Assembly: GCA_963662155.1 (NCBI GenBank)
Contig: OY759265.1
Coordinates: 43,716,227-43,780,226 of the forward strand
DNA from: Lamellibrachia columna
Lineage: Eukaryota; Annelida; Polychaeta; Sabellida; Siboglinidae
DNA: 64,000 nucleotides
Reading direction: 5' to 3'
Shown: in pieces, positions 49,214 to 59,759 of the stretch
Layout of the letters: each line of letters begins with the position of its first letter
Position numbering within the stretch: position 1 is the stretch's first letter
The notes under the pieces: model-generated
What the model saw: the letters and a program-made list of their open reading frames with translations, nothing else
Told to the model about the DNA's origin: nothing
Databases searched by the model: none
Position numbers and translations under genes: made by a program

Positions 49214-49411
49214 CATTTAACAAACAATAATTTTTTAATCATATCTAATTAAATATGTTTGTGCACACGTGACAAATAAAACTGTGTTAAAACGAATTGG
49301 ATTTGAATTTTTCTTTAGCCTAGGATTTTAACGTTTTGGAATTGATTTTTTGCAAGGCGGAATTAGAACTGATTTTTTGGAATGGACAAAACAGAATTGA
49401 CCCCATGCCTG
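47275..49411. mobile_element. hAT-like element nested in the TTAA element
   Basis: The ends CAGGCATGTGGTCAATTCC (47,275) and, inverted, CAGGCATGGGGTCAATTCTG (49,411) are flanked by an 8-bp near-duplication (ttatactt at 47,267 and atatactt at 49,412). CAG...CTG-like ends plus an 8-bp target duplication fit hAT. Subterminal ggaattggaattgattttt repeats occur at both ends. No hAT transposase was seen, so it is probably non-autonomous. Confidence 0.75.
48178..48420 (-). pseudogene. FLYWCH-type zinc-finger exon remnant
   Basis: The minus frame contains CNHDGDTAQIEAAKVREDLK followed by TKAANTRGTPNQLISDSLLS. This resembles the H-N-H end of FLYWCH zinc fingers and the helical stretch after it (HNH..D...I...KVR..LK..A..T..TP.Q). 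Immediately upstream, in another frame, CKGAVVTD fits the Cys region. The frame break and missing N-terminal part indicate a remnant carried inside the hAT-like element. Confidence 0.4.
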
Positions 49412-50548
49412 ATATACTTCCTTCATATGTATAGCTTGTACTAATACTATTGTGGGTTGCCGACAGTTGCCCCCTCCACCCACGGTATTCATTACAGTGT
49501 TATCAGTCGACTTAGAATAAAATGTAATTAATACATCTCTATGAACTTCCGGTTATTACATGTGGGGTTTAATCTGATCAATAAAGAAAATTAATTTTAT
49601 ATAATTTTGCCTTATTGTCAAGTCACAAGAATTCAGACAGAAATTGTAAAGTGTCATTATAGAAAGCAAACATGTAATCTGACAGTGTTCAACTGGGTAG
49701 ATGACGATGCCTTAGTAAGTTTCCTTTCCAGCTAGCTAGACATTGCATGGGTGAAATGCATTTTACTTAAATATTTAAATACTTTTAAACAGTTTTTGTA
49801 ACTGCATTTGCACTTAATCACAATGAAAGTATTTGTATATTTTAAATATTTCCATAAAGAATTTGAAATGTAAACAGCAACAGTAGGCTTCTGTTGCACT
49901 ATAGTCTATACTGTCTTTTGGTCGTGTTTCTCCCATGCATCCAACCCTCCCCCCCAGGCTTAGCCTTACGCTTGCTGCTTGCTCTCTAGGCATTTAGAAC
50001 ACATGAGTATGAGACTTATTATGACTGTCAATAAATAATATCAAATTATTTTCTTGAATAATTTTGCCTAGTACATACGCCATGGCCCATGTTATAAGGT
50101 TGCAGTATATCCTGTAGCACTTACTGAGTTATTGTTATTGTTCTGAGTACGGCCACGTATTGACGGTACGTATCAGTCGTATGATCACGTCGAATATAAA
50201 TCGGCGGATTGGAAAACACTCGTAATTATATCAAACTATTAACACTTACTCGCACTTTATTGTATTCATACATTTCGATTTACTGTGGGTCATATATATG
50301 CTGACGTTGAAGCACAGCTGTGCTTATTGGGGTGGAACTATATTGTAATCGTAGTGATAAGTCACAATGGTAACGGTAATCCAATTTACTAACCTGGTTT
50401 CGGCTCGTCGCTTCCTACGCATCGCTGACGTTTCCTTGTCGCAGAATAGTCTGTAGATGCATGGTCATATGCGAAAAAAAAGATCTAAGATGGAACGGTA
50501 TCTTTGACTAAGAATGACATCTTGATGCTCACCGTCTGTCCATGCTCA

Positions 50549-50818
50549 TCACATAGTCTTTTGTCTTGTTATCTGCATCGGACAAGTGCTCACTCGCAGA
50601 GCCTGCGGCTGGCGGACACGGCAATTTCCGCATTTGCAACCACATTTTCCGCTGCAAATTCTTCCTGGGAAGTCGATCAAAAGTTTTTTCCTTGCATTTG
50701 TAGTACTAGTTGATATATCCAGGAGCCATCCAGTGCACACCAGTTTTCTTTTTATTCGATTTTCCATGCGTTTCGGCCGTTTATCCGAGAGGTTTTTACT
50801 GTGTGAACGCGGTGCCAA
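50549..50818 (-). CDS. Possible first exon of the TTAA-element gene, CxCxxC protein
   Basis: Open minus frame of 89 codons near the right end of the element: MAPRSHSKNLSDKRPKRMEN, then a segment with LIDFPGRICSGKCGCKCGNC. The GKCGCKCGNC cluster resembles the Cys-rich CxCGNC region seen in P2X7-like C-terminal domains of many invertebrate proteins, some of them transposon-linked. This is a weak similarity. Confidence 0.3.
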   Translation of the reverse strand: MAPRSHSKNLSDKRPKRMENRIKRKLVCTGWLLDISTSTTNARKKLLIDFPGRICSGKCGCKCGNCRVRQPQALRVSTCPMQITRQKTM

Positions 50819-51018
50819 GAGCTCGTACTCAAACCACTCTGCCGCTGAGCCCCCCGCAGAGCAATATGGCGCCGCCCAGCGAAGATAATGGCAAAGTTAA
50901 AAAGGATATTACAAGATTACCGTGGCGTTGCGCCCATCATATAAGGGTGATATATACTGTAAATGGTATGTTATTATGTTTGGGCTATGGTTGTTCAAGT
51001 GCTTCACCCCCCCTTTAA

Positions 51019-51268
51019 GCGTAAAGCAGCCCGAATTTTCTTGCATGAGCTCATTGGCGAGCGCATCCATGAGCGTAGTTTTTCGTGGACGACCACTCCT
51101 TTTACTGTCACGAAAAGTGCCATCAGTATTGAATTTGACGATGGCGTTGTGCACGGCTGTCTTGGAATAACGTAATTTAGCACTAATGTCTCTTTCCGTA
51201 TATCCTTCTCCATGTAGAGGCACTATTTGTGCCCTTAGAACCTTTGTCAAAGACGATTTTTTGCCCAT
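51019..51268 (-). pseudogene. Tc1 transposase, N-terminal DNA-binding part
   Basis: Starts MGKKSSLTKVLRAQIVPLHG with the paired-like helix-turn-helix (GYTERDISAKLRYSKTAVHN) and the GRPRKTT linker. A frameshift after the linker moves the frame to SPMSSCKKIRAALRLK, which continues across the 7.7-kb insertion into 43,288. Confidence 0.9.
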
Positions 51269-51521
51269 TTTAGGGATGAAGACAAAACTGAAAAACACCT
51301 AATTGATACTGACAGCAGCAGACAAATGACCTGGAAGTACTGACTAGGCTGCTTCAAGGCCCAGATACTGACAGCAGCAGACAAATGACCTGGAAGTACT
51401 GACTAGGCTGCTTCAAGGCCCAAATAGGAGGGTGCAATCCAGACATTATCTGATGCACTCCGATGCCAAACCGTAAAATGCTTAAAAATCGTGCCTGGTC
51501 TTAAACTTTTGCAAATGACTG

Positions 51522-51660
51522 TAGATTAAAACACTATATACCAATTCCAAAATTAATTCAACATAACTATCTCCCAAAAACTGTAGTCCAAAAAATAAAC
51601 AGCCACTCATACTAAGGCTTATCAATTATGCAAGAAAGTATATAATAAGCAAATTTGAGG
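51522..51660 (+). mobile_element. LINE remnant, continuation after the Tc1 insertion
   Basis: Plus frame LKHYIPIPKLIQHNYLPK directly continues the ...CGIIST segment that ends at 42,420, consistent with the post-catalytic region of the same LINE. Decayed. Confidence 0.6.
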
Positions 51661-52118
51661 CAGAATGTGTTATTCCAAATTGTTGTTGGTTGTGGTAATA
51701 ATTTATGATCTCGTAAATATGTTCTTGTATTTCAACTATTGTATGTTCACGTGTAACGATATAGCATTGTGTATAGTATCAGTGTCGTGGTTGCCTGTAC
51801 GCCAGCGATCTATCAGTATGGGGTTATACCTCGACGTGTCCCTGTCTTCATCTGTCACGCACTCAGTAAGCCCCCCCCCCCACACACACACACACAACTA
51901 TATACCAGGCCCCCACATTGTTAACCCGAGACTGTAAACTGGCATAATACACCGCCTATATGTGTATCCATGCACCATACTATTTTAGCTTAAACGTAAT
52001 CCCCGAGAACTGTTTTAGTTTGCCAACAGTCGAAAACAAAGATCGTCAAACAAAAACGACCAACGGCAGGATGTTTGTAAACCAGGCGATCTTATTGTCA
52101 AGTACACCAAATGTAAAA

Positions 52119-52325
52119 TGGATATACATTGCAACTTCGTTAATCCGGACACCTTGGTCATCAATGACAATGTTTGTGTCCGGATTAACGATATTTCATA
52201 CACAAGAATCATACAAGTAACGGGGTATATTAGCGTTTGGAAATTCCGTTCCTGTGAAATGATGTCCGGAAGCCGAGGTTTCCGGATTAGCGGCGTCCGA
52301 ATTAACGAGGTTTTGTTGTAGTTGA
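52119..52325. mobile_element. About 200-bp pogo/Tigger-like MITE
   Basis: The left end acttcgttaatccggacacc and the right end, inverted, acctcgttaattcggacgcc form imperfect terminal inverted repeats. A second internal pair (gtgtccggattaacgatat) lies next to the left end. The aacctcgttaatccgga motif is typical of pogo/Tigger-type ends. No coding capacity. Confidence 0.6.
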
Positions 52326-52621
52326 AAGACTCTTTTTTATGGACACAGTGTGCCATTCCAAAAAACAATCCGAAACGTATGAAATATATCAGTGTGTAAT
52401 GTTGACGTTGTAAATAAGAAGCACGTGCATATCGATGTTGGTGAGAGAGTGTTTGAACGTGTAAGTATGAACACATAGATCCGAATGCTTAGAGCTAGAA
52501 ATCAAACAACTGACACGGGCGTGTTCAGGATTTGACGGTCGGTGTTGATAAAGTGTTGTCACTCTGGCTGTCGCGGTAGCTGATCGCACAGGTCCTATTA
52601 TATTTATGATTCACTCGACAT

Positions 52622-52664
52622 TACGCAAACACGCACGCACGCACGCACGCACGCACGCACACAT
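52622..52664. repeat. (ACGC)n microsatellite
   Basis: About nine ACGC units followed by acacatag. Confidence 0.9.
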
Positions 52665-53029
52665 AGTGGGGGAGATTTTTTTAAGAAAAAAGGAAAATTA
52701 CGCATTTTCAATTATATTGGCTAATTATAATTTTAATGAGCTGTGAATATAATTTTTTTTGGAATAAGTTGTCCATAGAAAGGTAATAACGGCAGCCTAA
52801 GTAAAACTAATTGTCGTCTCGCCCAAACTTTGTATCCACGCGCTATTTTTAACAAGAAGACCCTTAGCCCCGGCTCAGCTGGTCAGAAGGACAAACAAGG
52901 AGAGAGAAAATAAAGCTATGAGGTAATCTAAAAATACCGTGAGTGATAGTGCCTGCAAGATTGTTGGGCTAGAAAGGCAACAATAGAAACATAAATCAAT
53001 CAACTAGTTGGACAGACCGCCCTGTCCTC

Positions 53030-53175
53030 CGCCGCGGCGGACCTGACGAGATTGGTAAGCCACGCCCACCATCCGCCCAGGCGGAGCTGACGTGGTTGGT
53101 AAGCCACGCCCACCACCCGCCCAGGCGGAGATTAAGAGGTTGGTAAGCCATGCCCACCATCCCAGCCCTCAGCCC
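53030..53175. repeat. About 50-bp GC-rich tandem repeat, three units
   Basis: ttggtaagccacgcccacca followed by tccgcccaggcggag, three times with variation. It lies just beyond the 3' end of the minus-strand LINE. Confidence 0.8.
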
Positions 53176-53199
53176 CTGCTGAGTGGACCAGAATGTAAT

Positions 53200-56165
53200 A
53201 AATAATAATAATGTTTATTGTCTCAAATAACATAAATTCATGTACATACAATCAATCAGCCGATCAACTACTAAACACATTTAAGACAATGGAAAAGAAG
53301 CAAATTGCTTATGTTTCCTTTTTCAATTATAAATTAAATATATTGTGCGCCACGATGTCTATTCTTTATTTTTTTTAAATCAATCAATAAAAAAATCAAT
53401 CAATCAATCAATAAGTAGGATTATTCACATATGAATTATAGTAGACCAGTGTACAGCAGTTACTGTTGGAATATTAACTTTGCTGTACACGTTGAAAATA
53501 CAATACTAAGTAAACCAATAGTTGTTCACAGGTGATTTCTAATACTTGTATACCACATTTGTCTAATTAATAACTTGTTTGTAATAAGATATGATAAAAA
53601 GGTTACCACAATAAGTCATTGACATATAATAATGCATAGGACTATTATAGTAAATTATACTGGTATATTACAATTGACTAGAGTAATTTTGTTCATAGGT
53701 TCCCCAGATGTGATGTTTCACTTTCTTTTTAAATATATAAATAGACGTACAATCATCCAAGTGGTTCTTTGTAACAATAGTATTCCATAATTTGGGACCA
53801 ACATATGCCAATGTATTTTGTCTGGTGTTGGTTTTACAGTATGGTATTTTATAAGTTATTTCTTGTCTCATTTTATAACTGTGTAACATGATATGATGCA
53901 TAAGCATGTCATTAAATATAGTTGGTAACATACCCCTATTATGTTTAAACATTAGCACGCAGCTTATATTTTTATTTAGTTGATAAATTTTCATAATTTG
54001 ATGTCTTAAATAAAAATTGTGTGTGGTTTCTAAATCCAACATGACTAATTATACGTATTATTCTTTTCTGCAATATATGAATTTTAGATAAATATGTTGT
54101 TGGGGCTCTTCCCCAACAACAGTGTACGTTACAATAAGTAATATATGGGTAAATAAATGCATAATATAGGTTAACCAATGTCTTCTTGTTCAGTTTGCTC
54201 GTTACCTTTTTGATAATACCTATGCTCTTAGAAATTTTATTACATATGTACTTTATATGGTCACTCCAATTGATTTTATTATCTATTATCACTCCCAGAA
54301 ATTGCGTATGATTAACAGTGTCTATTTCTATTCCATCTATGTATATGTCATTAGGTCTGTTTCTTACACTGGGAGTATTGCTAAAGGTCATTGTACATGT
54401 TTTTTTTATATTTGGTGAGAGTTTGTTAGTTTTAAACCAAAGTGACAGCTTTTTTATTTCAGTATTTAAATCTTTTTCCATTTTTTTCAAATCTTTCCCT
54501 TGGATAAAAATGTTAGTATCATCTGCATACATAATGAGAAAGGTGATCTGAGAAACAGCACCTAAATCATATATATATATATAACGAATAGTAACGGTCC
54601 TAATATTGACCCTTGTGGTACTCCACATGTTATATTTTTAAGAACAGAATTGATTCCATTAAATTTTACTGTTTGTTGTCTTCCAAACAAATACCTTTGA
54701 AACCACTGGAGCGCTATTCCTCTGATTCCATAATGATCAAGTTTTCTTAATAGGATATCATGATAAACATTATCAAATGCTTTTGCAAAATCTAAAAATA
54801 GTCCAATTACGTGTTCTTTTTTGTCCATTGCACTAGTTATTTTGTCAATTAGTATTGTTAAAGCCATATACGTTGAATATCCTTTTTTAAATCCAAACTG
54901 GGAGTTTGACAAAATATTGTGTTTAACAATATATTTATTTAATCTATTATATATTAACCTTTCAAAAATCTTTCAAAATACTGGTAATATAGAAATAGGT
55001 CTATAGTTATTAATTGGTGTAGCATCACTGTAGCATTCATCTGGTACATGTTCTTTATCAAATGATAAATTTATAATGTAGCATAATGGCCCAATCATAC
55101 CAGAGTAAGTTTGTTTGATAATATTTGGTTTTATGCCATCCCAGCCGGAACTACAGTTTTTCAATTTCTCTATAATTATCCTTATCTCATCTGTGGTTGC
55201 AGGTGCTAAAACATAGAGTTTTTATATATTCCATCAAGATAATCGTCAGGCTTTTCTGTGACGAATGGTATTTCATTAGCTAATTTTGATCCAACGGTCG
55301 TGAAAACTCATTAAATTTATCAGCTATTAGTTGCTTGTTTTGTGTTAATTTACCATTGACTAAGAACTCTTGGCTACATGAAAATACTGTTCTCTTGCTT
55401 ATGATTTCCCTTATCACATGCCAAGCTTTTTTTCAAGTTGCTCTTGTGCTTATTAAACTCCTTCTGATAGTGATAGTTTTCTGCTATATTAATAAGTTGC
55501 CTTAATTTGTTTTTGTATCTTTTATAATTGATTTCATTAAACACTGTTGGTTTTCTCAAGAAAAACATATATAGTTTGTGTTTTGTTTTTATAGAATTCC
55601 TAAACCCTTTGTTGATCCATACTCTATGTTTTCCTTTTCTTACCTTTTTCTTAGCTAGGGGGAATGATTTATCATATGCCAGTGAAATTTTCTTTAGAAA
55701 TGAAGTGTAACTTTTTGGGGATCTTTAGATGCATAAACATCATTCCAACATATTGTATCTATAATACTTTTGAATAAGGCAATGGTTTGATCATTATATA
55801 TTTTGGTCTCTATTGTTACATCATCTTTTATATCATTATTTAGCTTAGTTAGTAGAAATATTGGTAAGTGATCAGAAATGTCTGTATAAAATATTCCATG
55901 CAGTTGATTATATTCACCAAGTATATCATTGCTGTAGATATTGTCTATTAATGTGGCTGTAGTTGGTGTTATTCTAGTGGGCTTAGTAATTTGAGGTATT
56001 AGTGAATTTGAAAACATTGTATCTACATAGTCATGAGTTTCCATATGGTGATCATAGTTTAGTAAATTAATGTTAAAATCACCCATGATATGACACTGTT
56101 TATTTCCAATTTTTAGTGTATGTATAATTTTAATGATTTGTTCTGTAAAAGCATTGACCGAACTG
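53200..56165 (-). mobile_element. CR1/Jockey-group LINE, minus strand, broken
   Basis: In gene order: the C-terminal part of an AP endonuclease (GDFNINLLNYDHHMETHDYV, then DNIYS and DISDHLPIFL, 56,086-55,694); the linker; N-terminal reverse transcriptase (SSGWDGI and NNYRPISILPVF, 55,164-54,973); the core with FLDFAKAFDNVYHDILLRKL and GVPQGSILGPLLFVIYI (54,912-54,562); catalytic MYADDTNIF and thumb (54,590-53,972); and the C-terminal domain (NTRQNTLAYVGPKLWNTI, 54,042-53,668). The 3' UTR ends with an aataaa-like run and ATT repeats near 53,203-53,230. Frameshifts and stops separate the blocks, and the 5' end (endonuclease start) is missing. Confidence 0.88.
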
Positions 56166-57690
56166 AGACATTGAAATTAACCTAAGTATACCACTTGCAA
56201 GAGTGTTCAACTTGTCATTAAAAGAGGGAGTTGTTCCGTTTAAATGGAAAGAAGCAAACATCATACCATTATTTAAAAAGGGTTCGAGAAATAAGTCAGA
56301 GAATTACAGACCAGTGAGTTTAACGTCAGTGATTTGTAAATTATTAGAAAGGTTAATTAAAGACCATATGGTGGATTTCCTCGTTAAGCATAAATTATTA
56401 AATTCATCTCAACATGGATTCCTTAAAGCGAGGTCATGCTTAACAAATATGTTATGTTTTTTGGACGAAATCACTAAGTGGATAGACGTGGGATCGCCAG
56501 TAGATATTATTTACTTAGATTTTCAGAAAGCTTTTTACAAAGTGCCACATCAAAGATTACTACTTAAATTAAAAGCCCATGGTATCGGGGATAGCATAAC
56601 TGACTGGATAGAACAATGGCTGACTAGCAGAAGACAACGAGTTGTAGTAGATGGAGAAGTTTCAAATTGGAAATCTGTTTTGAGTGGGGTACCTCAAGGA
56701 TCAGTATTAGGACTTATATTATTCTTAATATATATATCAATGACTTGGACGACAGTATAACAAGTAACGTACTGAAATTTGCGGATGACACAAAACTGTT
56801 TAGAAAGGTTAATACTGATGGTGATAAACAACATTTACAAAACGATCTAGACAGATTAGTGAAATGGTCTGAGAAATGGCAGATGCTGTTCAATTTTGGG
56901 AAATGTAAATGCCTACATACAGGACGTGGGAACTTGAATGTAAACTATAAAATGGGAGATACTGTTCTGGGTACTACTGTAAAAGAAAAGGACTTAGGAG
57001 TTACAATAAGCGCTGATATGAAAGTTTCAGAGCCGTGTGGTATTGCAGCTTTAAAGGGTAATCAAATTCTTGGATTGATTAGAAGAAACATAACATACAA
57101 GGGAAAAAAAGTTAATTATACCTCTTTATAAAGCAATAGTTAGACCTCATTTAGAATACTGTATACAAGCATGGAGACCATATCGTAAGAAGGATATAGA
57201 TACGCTTGAACGCATACAAAGAAGAGCAACTGAAATGATTCCAGAACTTAGAGACCTTAGTTATGAAGAACGCCTGTAAAAATGTGGTTTAACAACTCTA
57301 GAGACAAGGAGGTTAAGAAGAGATAAGAGAAGTTTTTAAGATATTGAATGGGTATGAAAATATTGATAGAAATATGTTTTTCTCACTCAAGAAGGATAGC
57401 AGAACTAGAGGACATGAGGTAAAATTAGTAAAGGATCAATGTAGATTGGACATCAGGAAGCACTCGTTCTCACAGAGGACAATAAATGAATGGAACAAAT
57501 TGTCTACAGATTGTGTAACTGCTAGCAGCGTGAATATGTTTAAAAACAAGGTTAACACATATCTCAGGAGGGCGGGTTATAAGTAGATGAACATTGTTGG
57601 ACTCTCGATAAGCCAATGGCTTCCTTGTCCACTTGCCATCTGGGCCTTTGGCTTGGATGGCAAATCTTGTTAAATCTTGTTAAATCTAAC
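56166..57690 (+). mobile_element. CR1-clade LINE, 5'-truncated reverse transcriptase, plus strand
   Basis: Begins inside the reverse transcriptase (PLARVFNLSLKEGVVPFKWK, KSENYRPVSLTSVICKLLER, YLDFQKAFYKVPHQRLL, SGVPQGSVLG), then after a frameshift FADDTKLF (catalytic box) and the thumb. After a second frame change it reads LYKAIVRPHLEYCIQAWRPY and RIQRRATEMI, then an in-frame stop near 57,277, and the C-terminal HSFSQRTINEWNKLS...NTYLRRAGYK to 57,586. The 3' UTR ends in tandem ttaaatcttg units (57,660-57,688). Order and motifs are those of CR1. Confidence 0.92.
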
Positions 57691-58425
57691 GTGATAAGTG
57701 AGGCGAGCAGCAGCGTCACCGCAACGTAAACCCCGCGTGCGGGCTTCGCAGGTGGGAGTGGACGTGGACCAGCCAGACACAGAAGGGATTAAGGACACTC
57801 CCCATGGAGGAGTGGGATTTACAACTGCATCATGGGAATACGAATGTAGCGGCGAAATGCACCATATTTCCACCCATGTGTCGAATTTGCAGGTCTGTAA
57901 ACCCCTTTGGCGTGGCAGTCATGGCCGCCCCGATTCGTGACAATTGTAAAACTGAAAATTACGGCCAGTATACTCCAGGCAAGCTGATACTTGAGTGGCA
58001 AAATAGGACCGAGTCACAGGACTGTGATCAGCAAAGATGAATAGCGGCCCGGTGTGGACCCACGGTAGCGAATATAGCGGCGTAGGTACGTAACCGGGCA
58101 TAACCACTGTTGGGACAAGACCTCAAGGACAACCGGTCTGACACCGTTTTGGTGTTTGAAATGCCGCATTGTAAAGTCATGTACCCCTCCAGTCTTAGCA
58201 GATAGACAAGTTGTGTGTAAACGGATTGATGAAGGAAAATAACTAAGTAAGTGAGAGCGGACACATAGGTCAGCCTCCTACAAAAAGGCTATGTCAAATC
58301 AGACTGTCCCAGCAGAAAGACTACAGCCATATTAAAAGAACATATGTAACTAGAAAGCGGATGGTACAGCTATATTAAACGGTGTCTGCTGACCCGTCCA
58401 AGGGCAAAGTAGCCAAACATAGTGA
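57690..58425. other. No gene recognised
   Basis: GC-richer stretch (57,690-58,110) with short frames on both strands but no recognisable domain. Confidence 0.4.
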
Positions 58426-58429
58426 AGTG

Positions 58430-58845
58430 AAGTGAGTTCTTTTCATTACCGTGGTTATTGATGTCATTAAGCTAACCTTGAACGCAGTGGGGGGGACGCT
58501 TGTGACTAGGTAACTAACGGTATAGACGTAAGAAATGAGACACTCACTTAGGTAAAATCAGATTGTTTATATACCAACATCAGAAATACGGCTGGATTTT
58601 ATAGTATGACCAACCGCAGCTGTGGTTTGGCAAGACTCATATGTCCTGGCACAATGGCCACATCACTACGCTGTATGAGACAAGCAGGCGAAATCCTAGT
58701 ACGCATGATGATCTCACCTATCCGCAAGAAGCCACGAAGCGCCAATGAAAACATGGCAGCTATCGTATGCTGCATATATGCATTTGATATCATAGACTTG
58801 GTAGCAAGGAAAAGTTGAGTGAGTGCAGTTCTGCAACGCGGCACA
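58430..58845 (-). mobile_element. Tyrosine-recombinase element remnant, copy 2
   Basis: Same element as at 13,470-13,870. The minus frame 58,844-58,599 contains FSLALRGFLRIGEIIMRTR and the shared terminus PACLIQRSDVAIVPGH...RLVIL, and the plus-strand flank gggacgcttgtgactaggta is shared. It is shorter than copy 1 at the N-terminal side. Confidence 0.7.
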
Positions 58846-59010
58846 CGGTAAGTCCTAGTGTTTCGAGTTGTGTACAGAGTTTCCCGGAGGGAGGCAGGAG
58901 ATGGTGTAATTTATGTGTAGATTGTTGCGTGCTTATGAATAATGTTCTACATAACTTCTCCCTCCGGTCTGACAGCGTTTGTAGATTGGCTGCAGTGATG
59001 GCTTCGGTTT

Positions 59011-59706
59011 ATGACTTGGAATATCTTGGACAATGATCGGCATTGCCCGTCTCAACGGCGAGTGAAAACCCAGACAACACAATGCCACGCCGATAATTAC
59101 AGCGCATTGTTTGGCTGTAGACCCGGTCTATGCGCTGACCGTCTGCATCGGCCGCATCTCGTTTCCTGCTACCTACTGACTGCTTGCGACTGTTCAGCTA
59201 TCTCTCCGTGTACGACAACAGTGCGTCCGCATGAGCCGTCGTCACGACACGTTCGCCGTATCCACGACATATTGGCGGCTGGCCTACTGTGCGTCCAGCC
59301 GACCGTTCAGCTCTCTTCCCACGTGCGACACCAGAGCGTCCGCGTCAGCCGTCGTCACGAAACGTCGCCGTCTCCACGACCTATTGACATCCGGCCTACT
59401 GATCGTCCAGCCGACAACGAGCTCGGCAACACTGCGGTCGAACGAGACCCGTACCGCCTGCGTATTGAACTGGCGGTGAAACCATGCGACCGACGGTCAC
59501 ATCAGTTATCGGCCTACTCAACACAGCAGATTGACGCGAAGGGTATTGTTGACTTTGTGCGTCATAGGGCACTCTTCTGTGACTATTTTTTTTTCGGAAC
59601 ATTGTATTATAAGTGTGCAATCCGCCTTTCTGCTTGTGACGTATTTCTTAACGCTGATGTCTGTGCTGCGGTCTTGAATGGGAATAGCCTCAACGGTGAA
59701 CGTTAA
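59011..59706 (+). CDS. Unassigned 231-codon reading frame, GC-rich, internally repetitive
   Basis: Open from 59,011 to 59,706, starting MTWNILDNDRHCPSQRRVKT. The region is much richer in GC and CpG than its surroundings and includes a diverged internal duplication (cgtccgcatgagccgtcgtc near 59,222 and cgtccgcgtcagccgtcgtc near 59,337). Two other frames are partly open as well, typical of a CpG-rich non-coding or 5' region. No domain recognised. Confidence 0.2.
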   Translation: MTWNILDNDRHCPSQRRVKTQTTQCHADNYSALFGCRPGLCADRLHRPHLVSCYLLTACDCSAISPCTTTVRPHEPSSRHVRRIHDILAAGLLCVQPTVQLSSHVRHQSVRVSRRHETSPSPRPIDIRPTDRPADNELGNTAVERDPYRLRIELAVKPCDRRSHQLSAYSTQQIDAKGIVDFVRHRALFCDYFFFGTLYYKCAIRLSACDVFLNADVCAAVLNGNSLNGER

Positions 59707-59759
59707 AGTAAACGTAGATTTTTTTGCTTGTTTGATTTGAGGGTATTGCCAACCTGGTC

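Larger units (their letters stand above)
43289..51018. mobile_element. 7.7-kb TTAA-flanked DNA element inserted in the Tc1 transposase (Kolobok-like)
   Basis: The insert runs 43,293-51,014 with TTAA duplicated at 43,289-43,292 and 51,015-51,018. Removing the insert and one TTAA restores the Tc1 reading frame across the join, which proves the borders. Ends are inverted and similar over about 15 bp (AGGGGAACTGAAGCA and AGGGGGGGTGAAGCA), and both ends share an internal gagtggtttgagt motif. TTAA duplication with AGG...CCT ends fits the Kolobok superfamily better than piggyBac, whose ends start CCC/CCY. No transposase was recognised, so the assignment to Kolobok is inference. Confidence 0.8.
42422..51521 (-). 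mobile_element. Tc1-family transposon, split by a 7.7-kb insertion
   Basis: Terminal inverted repeats of about 39 bp start CAGTCATTTGCAAAAGTTTA at 42,422 and end with the complement at 51,521. TA flanks both sides (42,420-42,421 and 51,522-51,523). Without the inserted element the transposon would be about 1.4 kb, normal for Tc1. A 59-bp tandem duplication (51,305 and 51,364) lies near the 3' TIR. Confidence 0.95.

Noticed and set aside
43293..51014. Calling the 7.7-kb TTAA element piggyBac
   Set aside because: The ends start AGGGG rather than CCC/CCY, and no piggyBac transposase is seen inside. The piggyBac-type gene at 63 kb is separate.
52015..52476. 153-codon minus-strand frame over the pogo-like MITE
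   Set aside because: It contains repeated LIRTP-type residues produced by the inverted repeats and matches no protein family.
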